The notes below the pieces were generated by a model. That model ran no database searches, was not told where the DNA came from, and worked only from the letters and a program-made list of their open reading frames with translations. From Planococcus soli (lineage in GTDB: Bacteria > Bacillota > Bacilli > Bacillales_A > Planococcaceae), in the NCBI RefSeq assembly GCF_016881065.1, contig NZ_WXYN01000051.1, positions 558,001-622,000 of the forward strand: a stretch of DNA of 64,000 bases, written 5' to 3'. The position numbers and the translations under genes are program-made. Positions within the stretch are counted from its first letter, which is position 1, and every line of letters begins with the position of its first letter. This document shows positions 28,149 to 37,122 of the stretch, one piece after another.

Positions 28149-28178
28149 ATGGAGGCAGCTGATGCCTCCATTTTTTTG
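28149..28178 (+). terminator. Intrinsic terminator after tkt
   Basis: ATGGAGGCA/TGCCTCCAT stem, five-base loop, seven T. Confidence 0.9.
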
Positions 28179-28347
28179 TTCTTTTGTGATGGAAACATCT
28201 GCATGGTTGCTTGATAGAGCTCTAAAAAAGTTTTTCTAAGCGAAGTTTCTGTTAATTATTCTCCTGCTTATGGTCACAAATCTTTTTTTATAGTATAATC
28301 CATTGTGGTGCACTACTTATTTACGCAACACGAAGGAGGTAACAAGA

Positions 28348-28590
28348 ATGGATACATGGATCTGGATCGTAATCGTTATCGTGGCTTTACTCGCAGGTGT
28401 TGCACTTGGATTCTTTATCGCACGTCGATATATGATGAAATATTTGCAAGACAACCCACCAATCAATGAAGAAATGCTGCGAATCATGATGATGCAAATG
28501 GGACAAAAACCGTCTCAGAAAAAAATCAATCAAATGATGTCTCAGATGAATAAAGCGTCAACTAAACCTGGCAAACCAGCTAAAAAATAA
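28348..28590 (+). CDS. yneF: UPF0154 family membrane protein YneF
   Basis: 80 residues, ATG 28348 after GAAGGAGGT. One N-terminal membrane helix (residues ~3-24) followed by a positively charged cytoplasmic tail with [20 protein letters not shown] and a Met-rich stretch [13 protein letters not shown]-like. Function unknown; widely conserved next to tkt in Bacillales. A TATAAT at about 28297 could be its -10. Confidence 0.9.
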   Translation: MDTWIWIVIVIVALLAGVALGFFIARRYMMKYLQDNPPINEEMLRIMMMQMGQKPSQKKINQMMSQMNKASTKPGKPAKK

Positions 28591-28617
28591 AAAGTACTCT
28601 GCGGAGTGCTTTTTTTA
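28589..28617 (+). terminator. Intrinsic terminator after yneF
   Basis: AAAAGTACTC/GAGTGCTTTT stem with one G-T pair, then a T-run. Confidence 0.8.
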
Positions 28618-28722
28618 TTTTGTCTTTAAACAGCTATTAGAGTTTCTCATAACGGGTATGTTGCCTGTAAGATCCTGGTTTTATTGCTTTACAGAAAGTA
28701 AGAAACAAAGGAGGCGTTTTAA

Positions 28723-29004
28723 ATGGCAGATCACGAAGAGTTAAAGTTTTACTTGCCGGTTATCGAAGAGGATGAAAAAGAAAAAGGGAAATTTCATCTG
28801 GAAAGCACGAGTTTAACAAAAGCATTTCCGGTTTCATTAGACAAAATTCAGGAACTGGTGAAAGACATGACGGACTACAACTTAGATACCATCGAGTTAC
28901 ATGTTACAGGCATTGTGAAAAGTGGTCCGATTACCGAGCTGTTCATTGGAGCAGAAGGGCAGGCAGGCATGAAGCTGGTGCTCAATAAGAAGAAAACGCC
29001 ATAA
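28723..29004 (+). CDS. Small protein of unknown function, possibly Pepco-like
   Basis: 93 residues, RBS GGAGGCG. An acidic N-terminus (KFYLPVIEEDEKEKG) precedes a helix (LDKIQELVKDMTDYN) and a C-terminal sheet, TIELHVTGIVKSGPITELFI then GAEGQAGMKLVLNKK. The last part recalls the 'veveFGvkl...G..i....g.a.fkv.L' pattern of Pepco / CU044_2847-type small proteins, a resemblance judged by eye only. No signal peptide. Single gene with its own terminator; function unknown. Confidence 0.6.
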   Translation: MADHEELKFYLPVIEEDEKEKGKFHLESTSLTKAFPVSLDKIQELVKDMTDYNLDTIELHVTGIVKSGPITELFIGAEGQAGMKLVLNKKKTP

Positions 29005-29033
29005 GAAAAAGCACGCCGCGGCGTGCTTTTTTA
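29005..29033. terminator. Bidirectional terminator
   Basis: AAAAAGCACGCC-GCG-GCGTGCTTTTTT hairpin with A and T tails, between the 93-aa gene (+) and the hydrolase (-). Confidence 0.88.
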
Positions 29034-29063
29034 TTTTAGATACGTCGGAACAGCTGCAGCAGA

Positions 29064-30011
29064 TTACCTATGTGATTCTTGCTGCTTAGGTGTCAGCAGC
29101 CCGTATTTCATCAGAAATTCAGCGACAGCCTCTTCGTATTCCTCCGGATTTTTATTGAACGATTGTGCATGGGCGCCCACTGTAAACAACTTCAACTCTT
29201 TTGGGCCTTGCTTCAGTGCATAAAGTTCTTCGCTCATTTTTGGCAGGACAAAGTCATCGTTGACGCTGTGGATAAACAGAACTGGTTTCTCGATGTTTTT
29301 GACCGTTTCCCGTGGCGATACCGTGGAAATAGAATAACCATCCCGCATTTTCATGAACAAACTGGCAAGGCGCAAAGCCAATGTTGTGCGCAGCGGTGTT
29401 GTCGTTTTCATCACATGAAGAACTTGTTCATAAATATCGGAGTAGGCACAATCGGAAATATAGAAGGCTGCGGTATCTTCCATGCCCGCATAAAGAAGCG
29501 TTGTCGCGGCTCCCATTGATTCACCGTGGATGCCGAAAAACAAGTCATTACCGACATGCAATTGCAAGGCTTGGACAACAGCCTTCAAATCAATTTTTTC
29601 AAAATGTCCAAAACTGGTTGTTTTTCCGCCGGAGTCGCCATGGCGGCGGTGATCGTAAACAACCGAATTAAAGCCGAGACGCTCGAACATCCGTGCAAAC
29701 TTGAATGAGTTAACTTTGCTTTCTGTCACTCCGTGGCAAATGATGACATAACGATTGGTATCATGCGGCTCGAGAAATATAGCTTTGATCGGGTAGCCGT
29801 TTTCGGACTCGATCCACTGCTCGCTTTTGGGGACATTGGAGTACCATACTTCATCATAGCGTTTGGCACTGGTTTCCCGTTCCAGAATCAACTGTTCATC
29901 TTTTTTCTTTACATACATCAGCCTGTTGCTGGCGATAAATCCTGCAACAGTGGCTGATGCTGTAAGGAGGCTGGAAACAATGGCGGAAGTCCAAATCAAT
30001 TTTTTCTTCAT
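29064..30011 (-). CDS. Membrane-anchored alpha/beta hydrolase (BEM46/YqkD-like)
   Basis: 315 residues. N-terminal hydrophobic helix (residues ~5-28) may be an anchor or uncleaved signal; then CHGVTESKVNSFKFA, YDHRRHGDSGGKTTSFG and the nucleophile elbow GIHGESMGAATTL (Ser ~158). Acid and histidine of the triad are plausible in HSVNDDFV and GAHAQSFN. Substrate unknown. Its ribosome site AAGGAG overlaps the stop of the HMG-CoA lyase gene, so the two form a minus-strand operon. Confidence 0.85.
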   Translation of the reverse strand: MKKKLIWTSAIVSSLLTASATVAGFIASNRLMYVKKKDEQLILERETSAKRYDEVWYSNVPKSEQWIESENGYPIKAIFLEPHDTNRYVIICHGVTESKVNSFKFARMFERLGFNSVVYDHRRHGDSGGKTTSFGHFEKIDLKAVVQALQLHVGNDLFFGIHGESMGAATTLLYAGMEDTAAFYISDCAYSDIYEQVLHVMKTTTPLRTTLALRLASLFMKMRDGYSISTVSPRETVKNIEKPVLFIHSVNDDFVLPKMSEELYALKQGPKELKLFTVGAHAQSFNKNPEEYEEAVAEFLMKYGLLTPKQQESHR

Positions 30012-30023
30012 GGCAGAAGCTCC

Positions 30024-30923
30024 TTACGCCTGGTTTTTGTAAAGCGTATACATGCCCGTAGCAACGGGATTCGTCACATGAGGCTCGATTTTTTCAATAG
30101 CCTGGCAAAGCAGGTCCAAATCGATTCCTGTCTGGACATCCATCCGATGGAGCATGTTGACGACATCCTCTGTCGCGACGTTCCCGGTAGCGCCGGGGGC
30201 AAACGGACAGCCGCCCAATCCGCCTGCAGAGGCATCAAAACGGGTTACACCTGCTTGGAGTGCCGCTGTGATATTGGCAAGAGCCATTCTGCGGGTATCG
30301 TGAAAATGGGCGGTCATTAATACTTCCGGAAAGGCTTCGAGCAGCTCAGTGAACAATTCATAGCTCTCTTTCGGATTCGCCATGCCGATAGTGTCGGCGA
30401 CACTCAATTCGTCGACTCCCCAATCCACGAATTGGCGGCATAGCGCAATAGTAGCTTCTGGTGAAACAGCCCCTTCGAACGGGCAGTAAAATGCAGTTGA
30501 AATGCAGGCGCGGACAAAAACTCCTTGTTCTTTCAAGTTAAAGATCAGCGGCTTTAACGCCTCCATGCTTTCTTCAGTGGTTTTATTGATATTTTTCTTA
30601 TTAAAGCTATTGGAAACGCCGACGAATACGGCAAAAGACTGCGCGCCAGCCTCAAGAGCAGCAGTGATGCCGCGTTCATTTGGCGTCAATACGAACTGGC
30701 GCCCGACTTGTTTCGTTTGAGCGACAATCTCCTTGGCATCAGCCATTTGAGGCACCCATTTTGGCGACACAAAAGATGTTAATTCCATTTCCTGAATTCC
30801 GGCTTGCTGCAAAGCAGCTATAAATTGAAGCTTATCTTCGGCTTTTACAAGTTTCCCTTCGTTTTGAAGGCCATCTCGAGGTCCGACCTCGATAATCGTT
30901 GCATTTTTTGGTAAACTGAACAT
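30024..30923 (-). CDS. Hydroxymethylglutaryl-CoA lyase
   Basis: 299 residues from ATG at 30923 behind AGGGGGGA. HMGL-like TIM barrel: [12 protein letters not shown] near the start, [28 protein letters not shown] (metal ligands HxH) and the catalytic-loop [16 protein letters not shown]. It splits HMG-CoA to acetyl-CoA and acetoacetate, the last step of leucine breakdown (as YngG/MvaB). A thiolase diverges from the same 80-bp promoter region and could use the acetoacetyl units; no other leucine-degradation genes are in the window. Confidence 0.92.
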   Translation of the reverse strand: MFSLPKNATIIEVGPRDGLQNEGKLVKAEDKLQFIAALQQAGIQEMELTSFVSPKWVPQMADAKEIVAQTKQVGRQFVLTPNERGITAALEAGAQSFAVFVGVSNSFNKKNINKTTEESMEALKPLIFNLKEQGVFVRACISTAFYCPFEGAVSPEATIALCRQFVDWGVDELSVADTIGMANPKESYELFTELLEAFPEVLMTAHFHDTRRMALANITAALQAGVTRFDASAGGLGGCPFAPGATGNVATEDVVNMLHRMDVQTGIDLDLLCQAIEKIEPHVTNPVATGMYTLYKNQA

Positions 30924-31004
30924 AGTATCCCCCCTGCTTTCCATTGTATAGAGGGAAGGGATAAAAGAGCAACTTGCAAACAATCAACCAAGGGGGAAAA
31001 TTTC

Positions 31005-32189
31005 ATGTCACAGGAAATCGTTATTGTAAGCGCTGTCCGAACAGCCGTAGGTTCATTCCAAGGAGCGCTCAAGGATGTACCGGCTACACAGCTAGGGGCG
31101 ATCGTCATCAAAGAAGCCATCGAACGCGCAGGCGTTCAACCGGACCAGGTCTCTGAAGTCATTATGGGGAATGTACTTCAGGCAGGGCTTGGCCAAAACC
31201 CGGCGCGGCAGGCGTCTATCCATGCGGGGCTGCCGGAAACCGTTCCGGCTATGACCATCAACAAAGTATGCGGATCTGGATTAAAGTCGATTCAGTTGGC
31301 ATACCAGGCGATTTACGCTGGAGATGCAGAAATTGTCGTGGCAGGCGGAATGGAAAACATGAGCCGGGCACCTTACTTAATGGAAAATGCCCGCAGCGGT
31401 TTCCGCATGGGAGACCAAAAAGTGGTCGACAGCATGCTGGTTGATGGTCTAACTTGTGCATTCAACGATTATCATATGGGCGTAACAGCGGAGAACTTAT
31501 GCGACCGCTATGACATCACCCGCGAAGAACAGGACAAGTTTGCAGCCCGGTCACAGGCTCGTGCCACAGCGGCAATCGAATCCGGCAGATTTAATGATGA
31601 AATCGTGCCAGTGGAAATTCCGCAGCGTAAAGGAGATCCGATCATCTTTAAGGCGGATGAGTATGTCAAGAGCGATTCAAACCAAGAACGTCTAGGAAAG
31701 CTGCGTCCGGCTTTCAAAAAAGATGGCAGTGTAACAGCGGGCAACGCTTCAGGCATCAATGACGGGGCAGCAGCCGTTGTGGTCATGTCAAAAGCAAAAG
31801 CTGAGGAATTGGGACTGACACCGCTTGCGACTGTAGTAGCTAACGGCAATGCAGGCGTCGATCCGGCTGTGATGGGCATCGGTCCTGTGCAGGCTGTGAA
31901 AAATGCTTTGCAGAAGGCAGAGATGTCACTTGGGGACATCGAACTGATCGAAGCAAATGAGGCTTTTGCGGCCCAATCGATTGCGGTTGACCGTGAACTG
32001 AAATTCAACCATGACATCTTGAATGTCAATGGAGGAGCCATTGCGATCGGACATCCGATCGGAGCAAGCGGCACCCGCATTTTTGTCACTTTGCTGCATG
32101 AAATGATCAAGCGCGATGCCAAAACCGGCCTGGCGACGTTGTGCATTGGCGGCGGGCAAGGAATTGCGACTGTCATTAAACGTCCTTAA
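31005..32189 (+). CDS. Acetyl-CoA C-acetyltransferase (thiolase)
   Basis: 394 residues, RBS AAGGGGGA. Active-site cysteine in KVCGSGLKS (~88), histidine in [14 protein letters not shown] (~350) and second cysteine in CIGGGQG (~380). A complete biosynthetic/degradative thiolase of the AtoB/MmgA/YhfS class. Divergent from HMG-CoA lyase, suggesting ketone-body or leucine carbon flow, though a role in acetoacetyl-CoA formation for other pathways is equally possible. yqkK follows after 13 bp. Confidence 0.93.
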   Translation: MSQEIVIVSAVRTAVGSFQGALKDVPATQLGAIVIKEAIERAGVQPDQVSEVIMGNVLQAGLGQNPARQASIHAGLPETVPAMTINKVCGSGLKSIQLAYQAIYAGDAEIVVAGGMENMSRAPYLMENARSGFRMGDQKVVDSMLVDGLTCAFNDYHMGVTAENLCDRYDITREEQDKFAARSQARATAAIESGRFNDEIVPVEIPQRKGDPIIFKADEYVKSDSNQERLGKLRPAFKKDGSVTAGNASGINDGAAAVVVMSKAKAEELGLTPLATVVANGNAGVDPAVMGIGPVQAVKNALQKAEMSLGDIELIEANEAFAAQSIAVDRELKFNHDILNVNGGAIAIGHPIGASGTRIFVTLLHEMIKRDAKTGLATLCIGGGQGIATVIKRP

Positions 32190-32202
32190 GGAGAGAAGAA
32201 TT

Positions 32203-32412
32203 ATGGCTAAAAGAAAAGAAGAATCCAACAGTGGGCTGTCTGAAGACATATTGGCAAAACTGAAACAAACAAAAAAAGACTTGCTGAAAGAAGAACAAAA
32301 GCAGGAAGAAGAAAAAGAAGCACAGCGCTTATTCGAACGCAAGGAACGCGAAAAGAACTTGTCGTTCGCGGAATTGCTGGAGCGCCATGGAGATAAGGGC
32401 AATAAGTTTTAA
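32203..32412 (+). CDS. yqkK: DUF3886 family protein YqkK
   Basis: 69 residues, start after AAGGAGAGA. Almost entirely charged coiled coil (ILAKLKQTKKDLLKEEQKQE ... ERKEREKNLSFAELLERHG), matching the short YqkK family. No catalytic motif. In B. subtilis yqkK lies near fur; here it trails the thiolase gene, about 7 kb from fur. Confidence 0.85.
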   Translation: MAKRKEESNSGLSEDILAKLKQTKKDLLKEEQKQEEEKEAQRLFERKEREKNLSFAELLERHGDKGNKF

Positions 32413-32450
32413 AAGCGTATTGGCTGTTCGTCCAAAATCTATATTGCTAA

Positions 32451-32489
32451 TAAATAGCCAGTCCCCTTTTACAAGGGACTGGCTATTTA
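32451..32489. terminator. Bidirectional terminator
   Basis: Perfect 15-bp stem TAAATAGCCAGTCCC / GGGACTGGCTATTTA, nine-base loop. It includes the stop codon of the minus-strand kinase gene. Confidence 0.8.
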
Positions 32490-33038
32490 TATGTATCGCT
32501 TTAATTTTTTATAAGCTGCTGCTATTTCCCGATACAATTCTTCTGTCGATTTTGAGCTATTGAGTTTGAGAATTGGGCTTTGGGATAGTTCAAGTTCATG
32601 CATATGGGCTGCGTATGTACCAACTGCGGTTTTATCGGTCGATGTGTGGTAGGTTTTACACCATTCTATAAAATCATTGGTGGGTTTGCCTTTCTGGTCT
32701 GGCCACATGTTATTAAGGTTGCCCCGATTTGCTTCCCGCTCCAACAGGCGTTTCATCCGTTCGGCTTCATCTAGTTCCAAGAAAATAAAAAGTTCCCGGT
32801 TGTTGAAACCATCTTTGCACCACGAAAAAACAGAGCCTGACACGGCGTAGCGGTCTGTCGATTGCATATCCTTCTCATAAAGCTCCAACCGCTTTTCTGC
32901 CGGGTGATTTTCAGTAAAAGAGCTGTCTTTCCAAAGATAGCGATCTGTATCAATCCATACACAGTTTTCTTGTTCGCTGATGTATTTCGCTAATGTGCTT
33001 TTGCCGGTGCCGGAACCACCGATGACTTGGATTTTCAT
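32487..33038 (-). CDS. P-loop NTPase, adenylate-kinase-like (FlaR/topology-modulation type)
   Basis: 183 residues. Walker A GGSGTGKSTLAKYI at residues 7-14 and WIDTDRYLWKDSS shortly after, the layout of small stand-alone kinases annotated as 'DNA topology modulation protein' or AAA. A positively charged lid segment EAERMKRLLEREANR follows. Substrate unknown, probably a nucleotide or small molecule. Starts 37 bp after the MFS gene with RBS AAAGAGG, so may be co-transcribed with it. Confidence 0.8.
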   Translation of the reverse strand: MKIQVIGGSGTGKSTLAKYISEQENCVWIDTDRYLWKDSSFTENHPAEKRLELYEKDMQSTDRYAVSGSVFSWCKDGFNNRELFIFLELDEAERMKRLLEREANRGNLNNMWPDQKGKPTNDFIEWCKTYHTSTDKTAVGTYAAHMHELELSQSPILKLNSSKSTEELYREIAAAYKKLKRYI

Positions 33039-33074
33039 CCTCTTTCCTCTTTTCTTAAGACGATATGATAGGTG

Positions 33075-34271
33075 TTACTGTTTTGCTGCAGTGGGATAAA
33101 ATCTTGATTTCAGTAAAAGCGACAGCACAAAAATAACGAATGACAGAGCGGCCGAAATGACCAGTGCCGTTTGTTCACCGTAGTGTTGGATAATGTAAGT
33201 ATAAACGATGGGTGAAATTGCAGACAATAAGAAGCCGGGTACGAGAAGCTTTCCGACAAGCGATCCATAAGTTTCGTGGTCAAACAAAACGAGCGGCAAT
33301 GTTCCTCTCGTAATCGTCATCAGCCCGTTACCGGCGCCAAAAAGAAAGGCGAATAGCAGCGAAGCTGCAAGAAACTGTCCACTGAAAAGACCAATAATAA
33401 ATCCGACAGGCAAAAACAAGGAAGCCAGGATGGTTAAGGAAACAGGGTGGAGGCGTGCGCCGAAAAGGACTTCACAGACCCGGGCGAAGGATTGTCCGAT
33501 TCCCCTCAGCGTTGAAATCCATACGGAAAGAGCGGCAGTAAGCCCGAGTCCTGCCAAAAGAGTAATCATATGGGTAGACATAGCAGAATTCAAAAAGTTC
33601 AATAATGTAAAGATCAGTGCATACAAGCTCCCGGCAGCCCATTGCTCTCTCGCAGTAGCAGCAGAAGGAGAAGGAAACGACAGTTGTTTAACATCAGATG
33701 CTTTTGTCTGAACGCCGAATCGGCTGGTGGGAATTGACAAATGTAATGGGATCGTCAACAAAGCAAAAATGGCATAAATCATAAGGGCCATTCGCCAGCC
33801 GAAAGTTTCAGCCAAAAAGAAGCCAATCGGCCAAAAAACAGTGGAAGCAAGTCCGCCTAAAAGCGTGATTTGGGAGATGGGACGCTTAGCATGTACTCCC
33901 CCAATCCTTGCCAATGCTGCGAATGCTGCATCATAAAGACACAAACGCATAGCAAATCCCAACAGCATCCAGGAGAGATAATAAGCTTCAATAGAGTAGG
34001 ACAGGGCAATTCCCCCGCAGCCGATTGCGAGCATTAGCGAACCTGCAGTCATTACAACTTTGCCGCCAAATCGGTCGATGGCCTGGCCAGTCAGTGGAGA
34101 AGTTACAGCCATAATGATCAAAGCGGCTGAAAAGCCACCATAGACAAAAGGTTCACCCCAGCCGAGATCCTCAGCAATCCGTGCGCCAAAAGCGGCAATC
34201 AAGTAATAGGAGATTCCCCAGCAGACGAGCTGAGACACGCCAAGTGAAATGACTGTATGACGGGTAATCAT
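33075..34271 (-). CDS. Major facilitator superfamily transporter
   Basis: 398 residues, about 12 hydrophobic helices, RBS AGGGAGGTG. The loop 2-3 region TGQAIDRFGGKVVMTAG resembles the MFS motif A. Substrate not deducible; the family includes monocarboxylate (MCT-like) and drug exporters. N-terminus without signal peptide. Paired with a small kinase gene downstream, which gives no clear clue. Confidence 0.85.
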   Translation of the reverse strand: MITRHTVISLGVSQLVCWGISYYLIAAFGARIAEDLGWGEPFVYGGFSAALIIMAVTSPLTGQAIDRFGGKVVMTAGSLMLAIGCGGIALSYSIEAYYLSWMLLGFAMRLCLYDAAFAALARIGGVHAKRPISQITLLGGLASTVFWPIGFFLAETFGWRMALMIYAIFALLTIPLHLSIPTSRFGVQTKASDVKQLSFPSPSAATAREQWAAGSLYALIFTLLNFLNSAMSTHMITLLAGLGLTAALSVWISTLRGIGQSFARVCEVLFGARLHPVSLTILASLFLPVGFIIGLFSGQFLAASLLFAFLFGAGNGLMTITRGTLPLVLFDHETYGSLVGKLLVPGFLLSAISPIVYTYIIQHYGEQTALVISAALSFVIFVLSLLLKSRFYPTAAKQ

Positions 34272-34362
34272 GAATTCACCTCCCTGTATAGTTTAAGGTA
34301 TCAATGAATGGCTTTTGGTAATTCCATTATAGTTTTTTTAAGGGATTGGATGTAGCTTAATC

Positions 34363-34404
34363 AAAAAAAGAAGAGGAGCCCGCAGTTGCGGGTTCCTCTT
34401 CTTT
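34363..34404 (-). terminator. Terminator of the SLH phosphoesterase gene
   Basis: 17-bp stem AAAGAAGAGGAGCCCGC / GCGGGTTCCTCTTCTTT (one G-T pair); on the minus strand it is followed by a T-run. Confidence 0.85.
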
Positions 34405-34410
34405 AATGGT

Positions 34411-36744
34411 CTATTGTTCTTCAGAATACTCTAAAGCTCTGTCCATAAAGACAGCAAATTCGGCTCTTGTTACATTGGCTTTCGGATTGAACTTTCCGCC
34501 AGACGAACCGATAGTGATTCCGGCAGCATATAGCGTGTCGATATACTGATCTGCCCAGCCTTCTTCAACATCAGGGAAGTTGTGAGAGCCTTCTTCTGTA
34601 ATTTCAAATGCTGTCACTAATACCTTAGCCATTTCTTCACGGGTTAGCTGTTCTTTAGGACGGAACTTATTTTGGTAGCCTGTAAAAATTCCAGCCTGCT
34701 GTGTAGCCATGATTTCTTCGAAATAAACATGTGTGTCTGGAATATCATCGAACATTTCATACGGTGAAGAGCTTACTAGTTCCGGTAAAGCCCGGTCGAA
34801 CATCAAAGCAACATGTTGCCTTTGAATGCCGTTTCTCCATCCGAAAGTCCCATCAGGATTACCTATGATAATCCCTTTGCCAGCCATTTTTTCAATTGAT
34901 TCATAAGCCCATTTTGGCTCGTCAGGACTGACATCAGAGAAAGTTGGATTCGGATTTGGTTCTGGTTCTGGTTCCGGCTCCGGCTCTGTTGATCCCGTCG
35001 TAAATCGGTAAATTGCCGATTTTTCGCTTTCATCTGCCGCATTGGTCATGTTCATGTACCAGTGATACGTCGTGTTTTTACTTAGTCCATTCCACTCGAC
35101 TGAAGCTGTATCACCTGATTGGAGATTTGTATCTTGGCCGATAAGTTGATCTGTGTAGATATTGACAGCCATGTAATCCGTTTCGATTTGTCTAGGATTT
35201 TCTTTGGCTTCTACATCGGCTAAATCAAATTGCGCCGTAAAGCTTTCTTTTGCAGGATCGAACTGGTCGAAATCATAATCGTCAAGATAAGGTGAATATG
35301 AAACAAAGTCCAATGTTTCATCTGTTGGATCAAACGTCAACATCTTCAAATATCCTTGCCCACGGTCTGGAGGGGTATTGCCTTGGTGATTCGCCAACAC
35401 TTCCAGCACTTCACGGTCTGTACCGTCTTCATTTTCAAGTTTCTTCACACGATAATTTGCGCCATGGTGATGTCCGCTAAGCACCATTTTGACGTTTTCA
35501 TTCGGAACGACGATTTCTCTGTTGACGATTCTTGCTTCTTCGGTCACATATTGTGCCAATGAATTGATGTTTTCATGCATACCGACGATCGCATTGCGGT
35601 CTGCGTGCTCTGCTAGGACCCTATTTGCCCATTCGACAGTTTCAGCTGACCCGTCTCTGCCAAATCCAAGGTAAAGGAAAATGAAATCATGGTCGCCAAA
35701 TGAGAACAGATCATAATGGTTCTGGTTTTCATCATTCATCGCTTCGCCAAACCAAGGCTTGTCTTGGAAGCGGTCAATTCCAGCATATCTTTGGAAGATC
35801 GTGTAATCATAAGTCTTGTTAAGTTTGTCAATAACTACATCATGATTTCCGGCTAACACACCATACGGAATGTTCGCCGCATCCATCCGGTCCAGATTTT
35901 CCTCGGCTACTTTCCATTGTTCCTCATCGAGTACTTCGTTGACAAGGTCACCGGTGTGCATTGCGTATTCATAGCTTCCTTTTTTAAATTCCTCAATCAT
36001 CCAATCCGTCATGGACGTCCAGACTTCCGGATAATCCTGGGCGTAATATTGTGTGTCTGTAAACCAAAGCATTGTAAAGTCTTTATCTTTTGAATCGGTA
36101 AGGGTCCCAGAATCATGGACCATTGCCTGGACTTTGCCGTCTTTGACAAATCGGTCTTTGTCAATTTCCGCTTTTAGTACAATTTCATCGTTATTGGCAT
36201 TTCCTTGTGTTTGGCTTAAAGCTACCCAGTTGCCGGCTTTAAAGTCCCATGCAGATAAATTGGCCAATCCGCTTGCTAATGTTTTTCCTTCCCAATAAAG
36301 CTCAATCGAGTTGCCCGCTGCCAAATCTTTTGATACATCAACTTCGAATCGCTGGGAAGGGAAGCCGTTGCTGCTTTTTGTTATTGCTGTCTTGTCATCA
36401 TCTGATGCCATTGCAGCCTTTTGTCCATCTGTTAATGGAGTCGAGCCAGTTTGTATTGGGACAGATATGGGGTTGTCGGCTGTATCGTTCTCAAAGCCCG
36501 ATATGCTATTGCTGCCCGCAAAGTCATATGTAAACCCTTTTTTGAAATCTACTGCTTTAATGCCTGCTCCTGTTGAATCCTTGACAATCCCTTCCAAAGT
36601 AGTGTTAAGGCTGATATCCGATGCATAATTAGCCGGTTTGATATTCGTCGGCTTTTCCAGGCTCGTTTCTGCCAAAGGTGCTAATGAAACATTTGTTAAC
36701 ACCAAAGCTAATACGGCAGTTGTAGTGAAAATTTTCTTAATCAT
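34411..36744 (-). CDS. Secreted metallophosphoesterase with three S-layer homology domains
   Basis: 777 residues, RBS AAAGGAGG. Signal peptide at 1-~26 (cut near LAPLAETS). A beta-rich domain to ~220 is followed by a calcineurin-like phosphoesterase: FTDTQYY (~229), MHTGDLVNE, AGNHD and SGHHHGANY. A Pro/Glu linker (PEPEPEPEPNPNP, ~595) leads to three SLH repeats: FSDVSPDEPKWAYESIEKMA, FDDIPDTHVYFEEIM and FPDVEEGWADQYID. SLH domains bind pyruvylated wall polymer, so the enzyme is displayed on the cell surface, probably to release phosphate from external esters. The usual D-x-H of the first motif reads D-T-Q. Confidence 0.9.
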   Translation of the reverse strand: MIKKIFTTTAVLALVLTNVSLAPLAETSLEKPTNIKPANYASDISLNTTLEGIVKDSTGAGIKAVDFKKGFTYDFAGSNSISGFENDTADNPISVPIQTGSTPLTDGQKAAMASDDDKTAITKSSNGFPSQRFEVDVSKDLAAGNSIELYWEGKTLASGLANLSAWDFKAGNWVALSQTQGNANNDEIVLKAEIDKDRFVKDGKVQAMVHDSGTLTDSKDKDFTMLWFTDTQYYAQDYPEVWTSMTDWMIEEFKKGSYEYAMHTGDLVNEVLDEEQWKVAEENLDRMDAANIPYGVLAGNHDVVIDKLNKTYDYTIFQRYAGIDRFQDKPWFGEAMNDENQNHYDLFSFGDHDFIFLYLGFGRDGSAETVEWANRVLAEHADRNAIVGMHENINSLAQYVTEEARIVNREIVVPNENVKMVLSGHHHGANYRVKKLENEDGTDREVLEVLANHQGNTPPDRGQGYLKMLTFDPTDETLDFVSYSPYLDDYDFDQFDPAKESFTAQFDLADVEAKENPRQIETDYMAVNIYTDQLIGQDTNLQSGDTASVEWNGLSKNTTYHWYMNMTNAADESEKSAIYRFTTGSTEPEPEPEPEPNPNPTFSDVSPDEPKWAYESIEKMAGKGIIIGNPDGTFGWRNGIQRQHVALMFDRALPELVSSSPYEMFDDIPDTHVYFEEIMATQQAGIFTGYQNKFRPKEQLTREEMAKVLVTAFEITEEGSHNFPDVEEGWADQYIDTLYAAGITIGSSGGKFNPKANVTRAEFAVFMDRALEYSEEQ

Positions 36745-37122
36745 TTTTCGTCCTCCTTTATTAGGTGTGCGTATCTTATTTGAATTTCTCAGGCTTCCCT
36801 GAAAAATGAGTATAAAATACTACTATGATAGGGATATATATTCTTTTTGAATATAAATGGTGAACCTATTTATTCATAATACCAAAAATAAAATAAAAAA
36901 CAACTTAATTTTCCATATTTTTTGAATATTTAAATATTTGAGGCGGTACAATTGGCTTACAGATCTTCGCGTGCACTTTTTAGGGGGATAAATAGACCTT
37001 GAAAATAGAGAGGAGAGGCTGATTTTTTGTGTCTAGCACTGGAGATAGATAGAATAAGCATTGTATACAATTTTGGGGAAGAATCCAAAGAGATGAGGCG
37101 AAGTAGATTGAACCAAGACAAA
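36745..37122. other. AT-rich divergent intergenic region
   Basis: About 380 bp between the divergent SLH phosphoesterase and oxidoreductase genes, markedly more AT-rich (36780-36960) than the surroundings. It contains GAATATAT and AATATTTAAATATTT palindromic words and presumably both promoters, but no single promoter or operator stands out. Confidence 0.5.
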
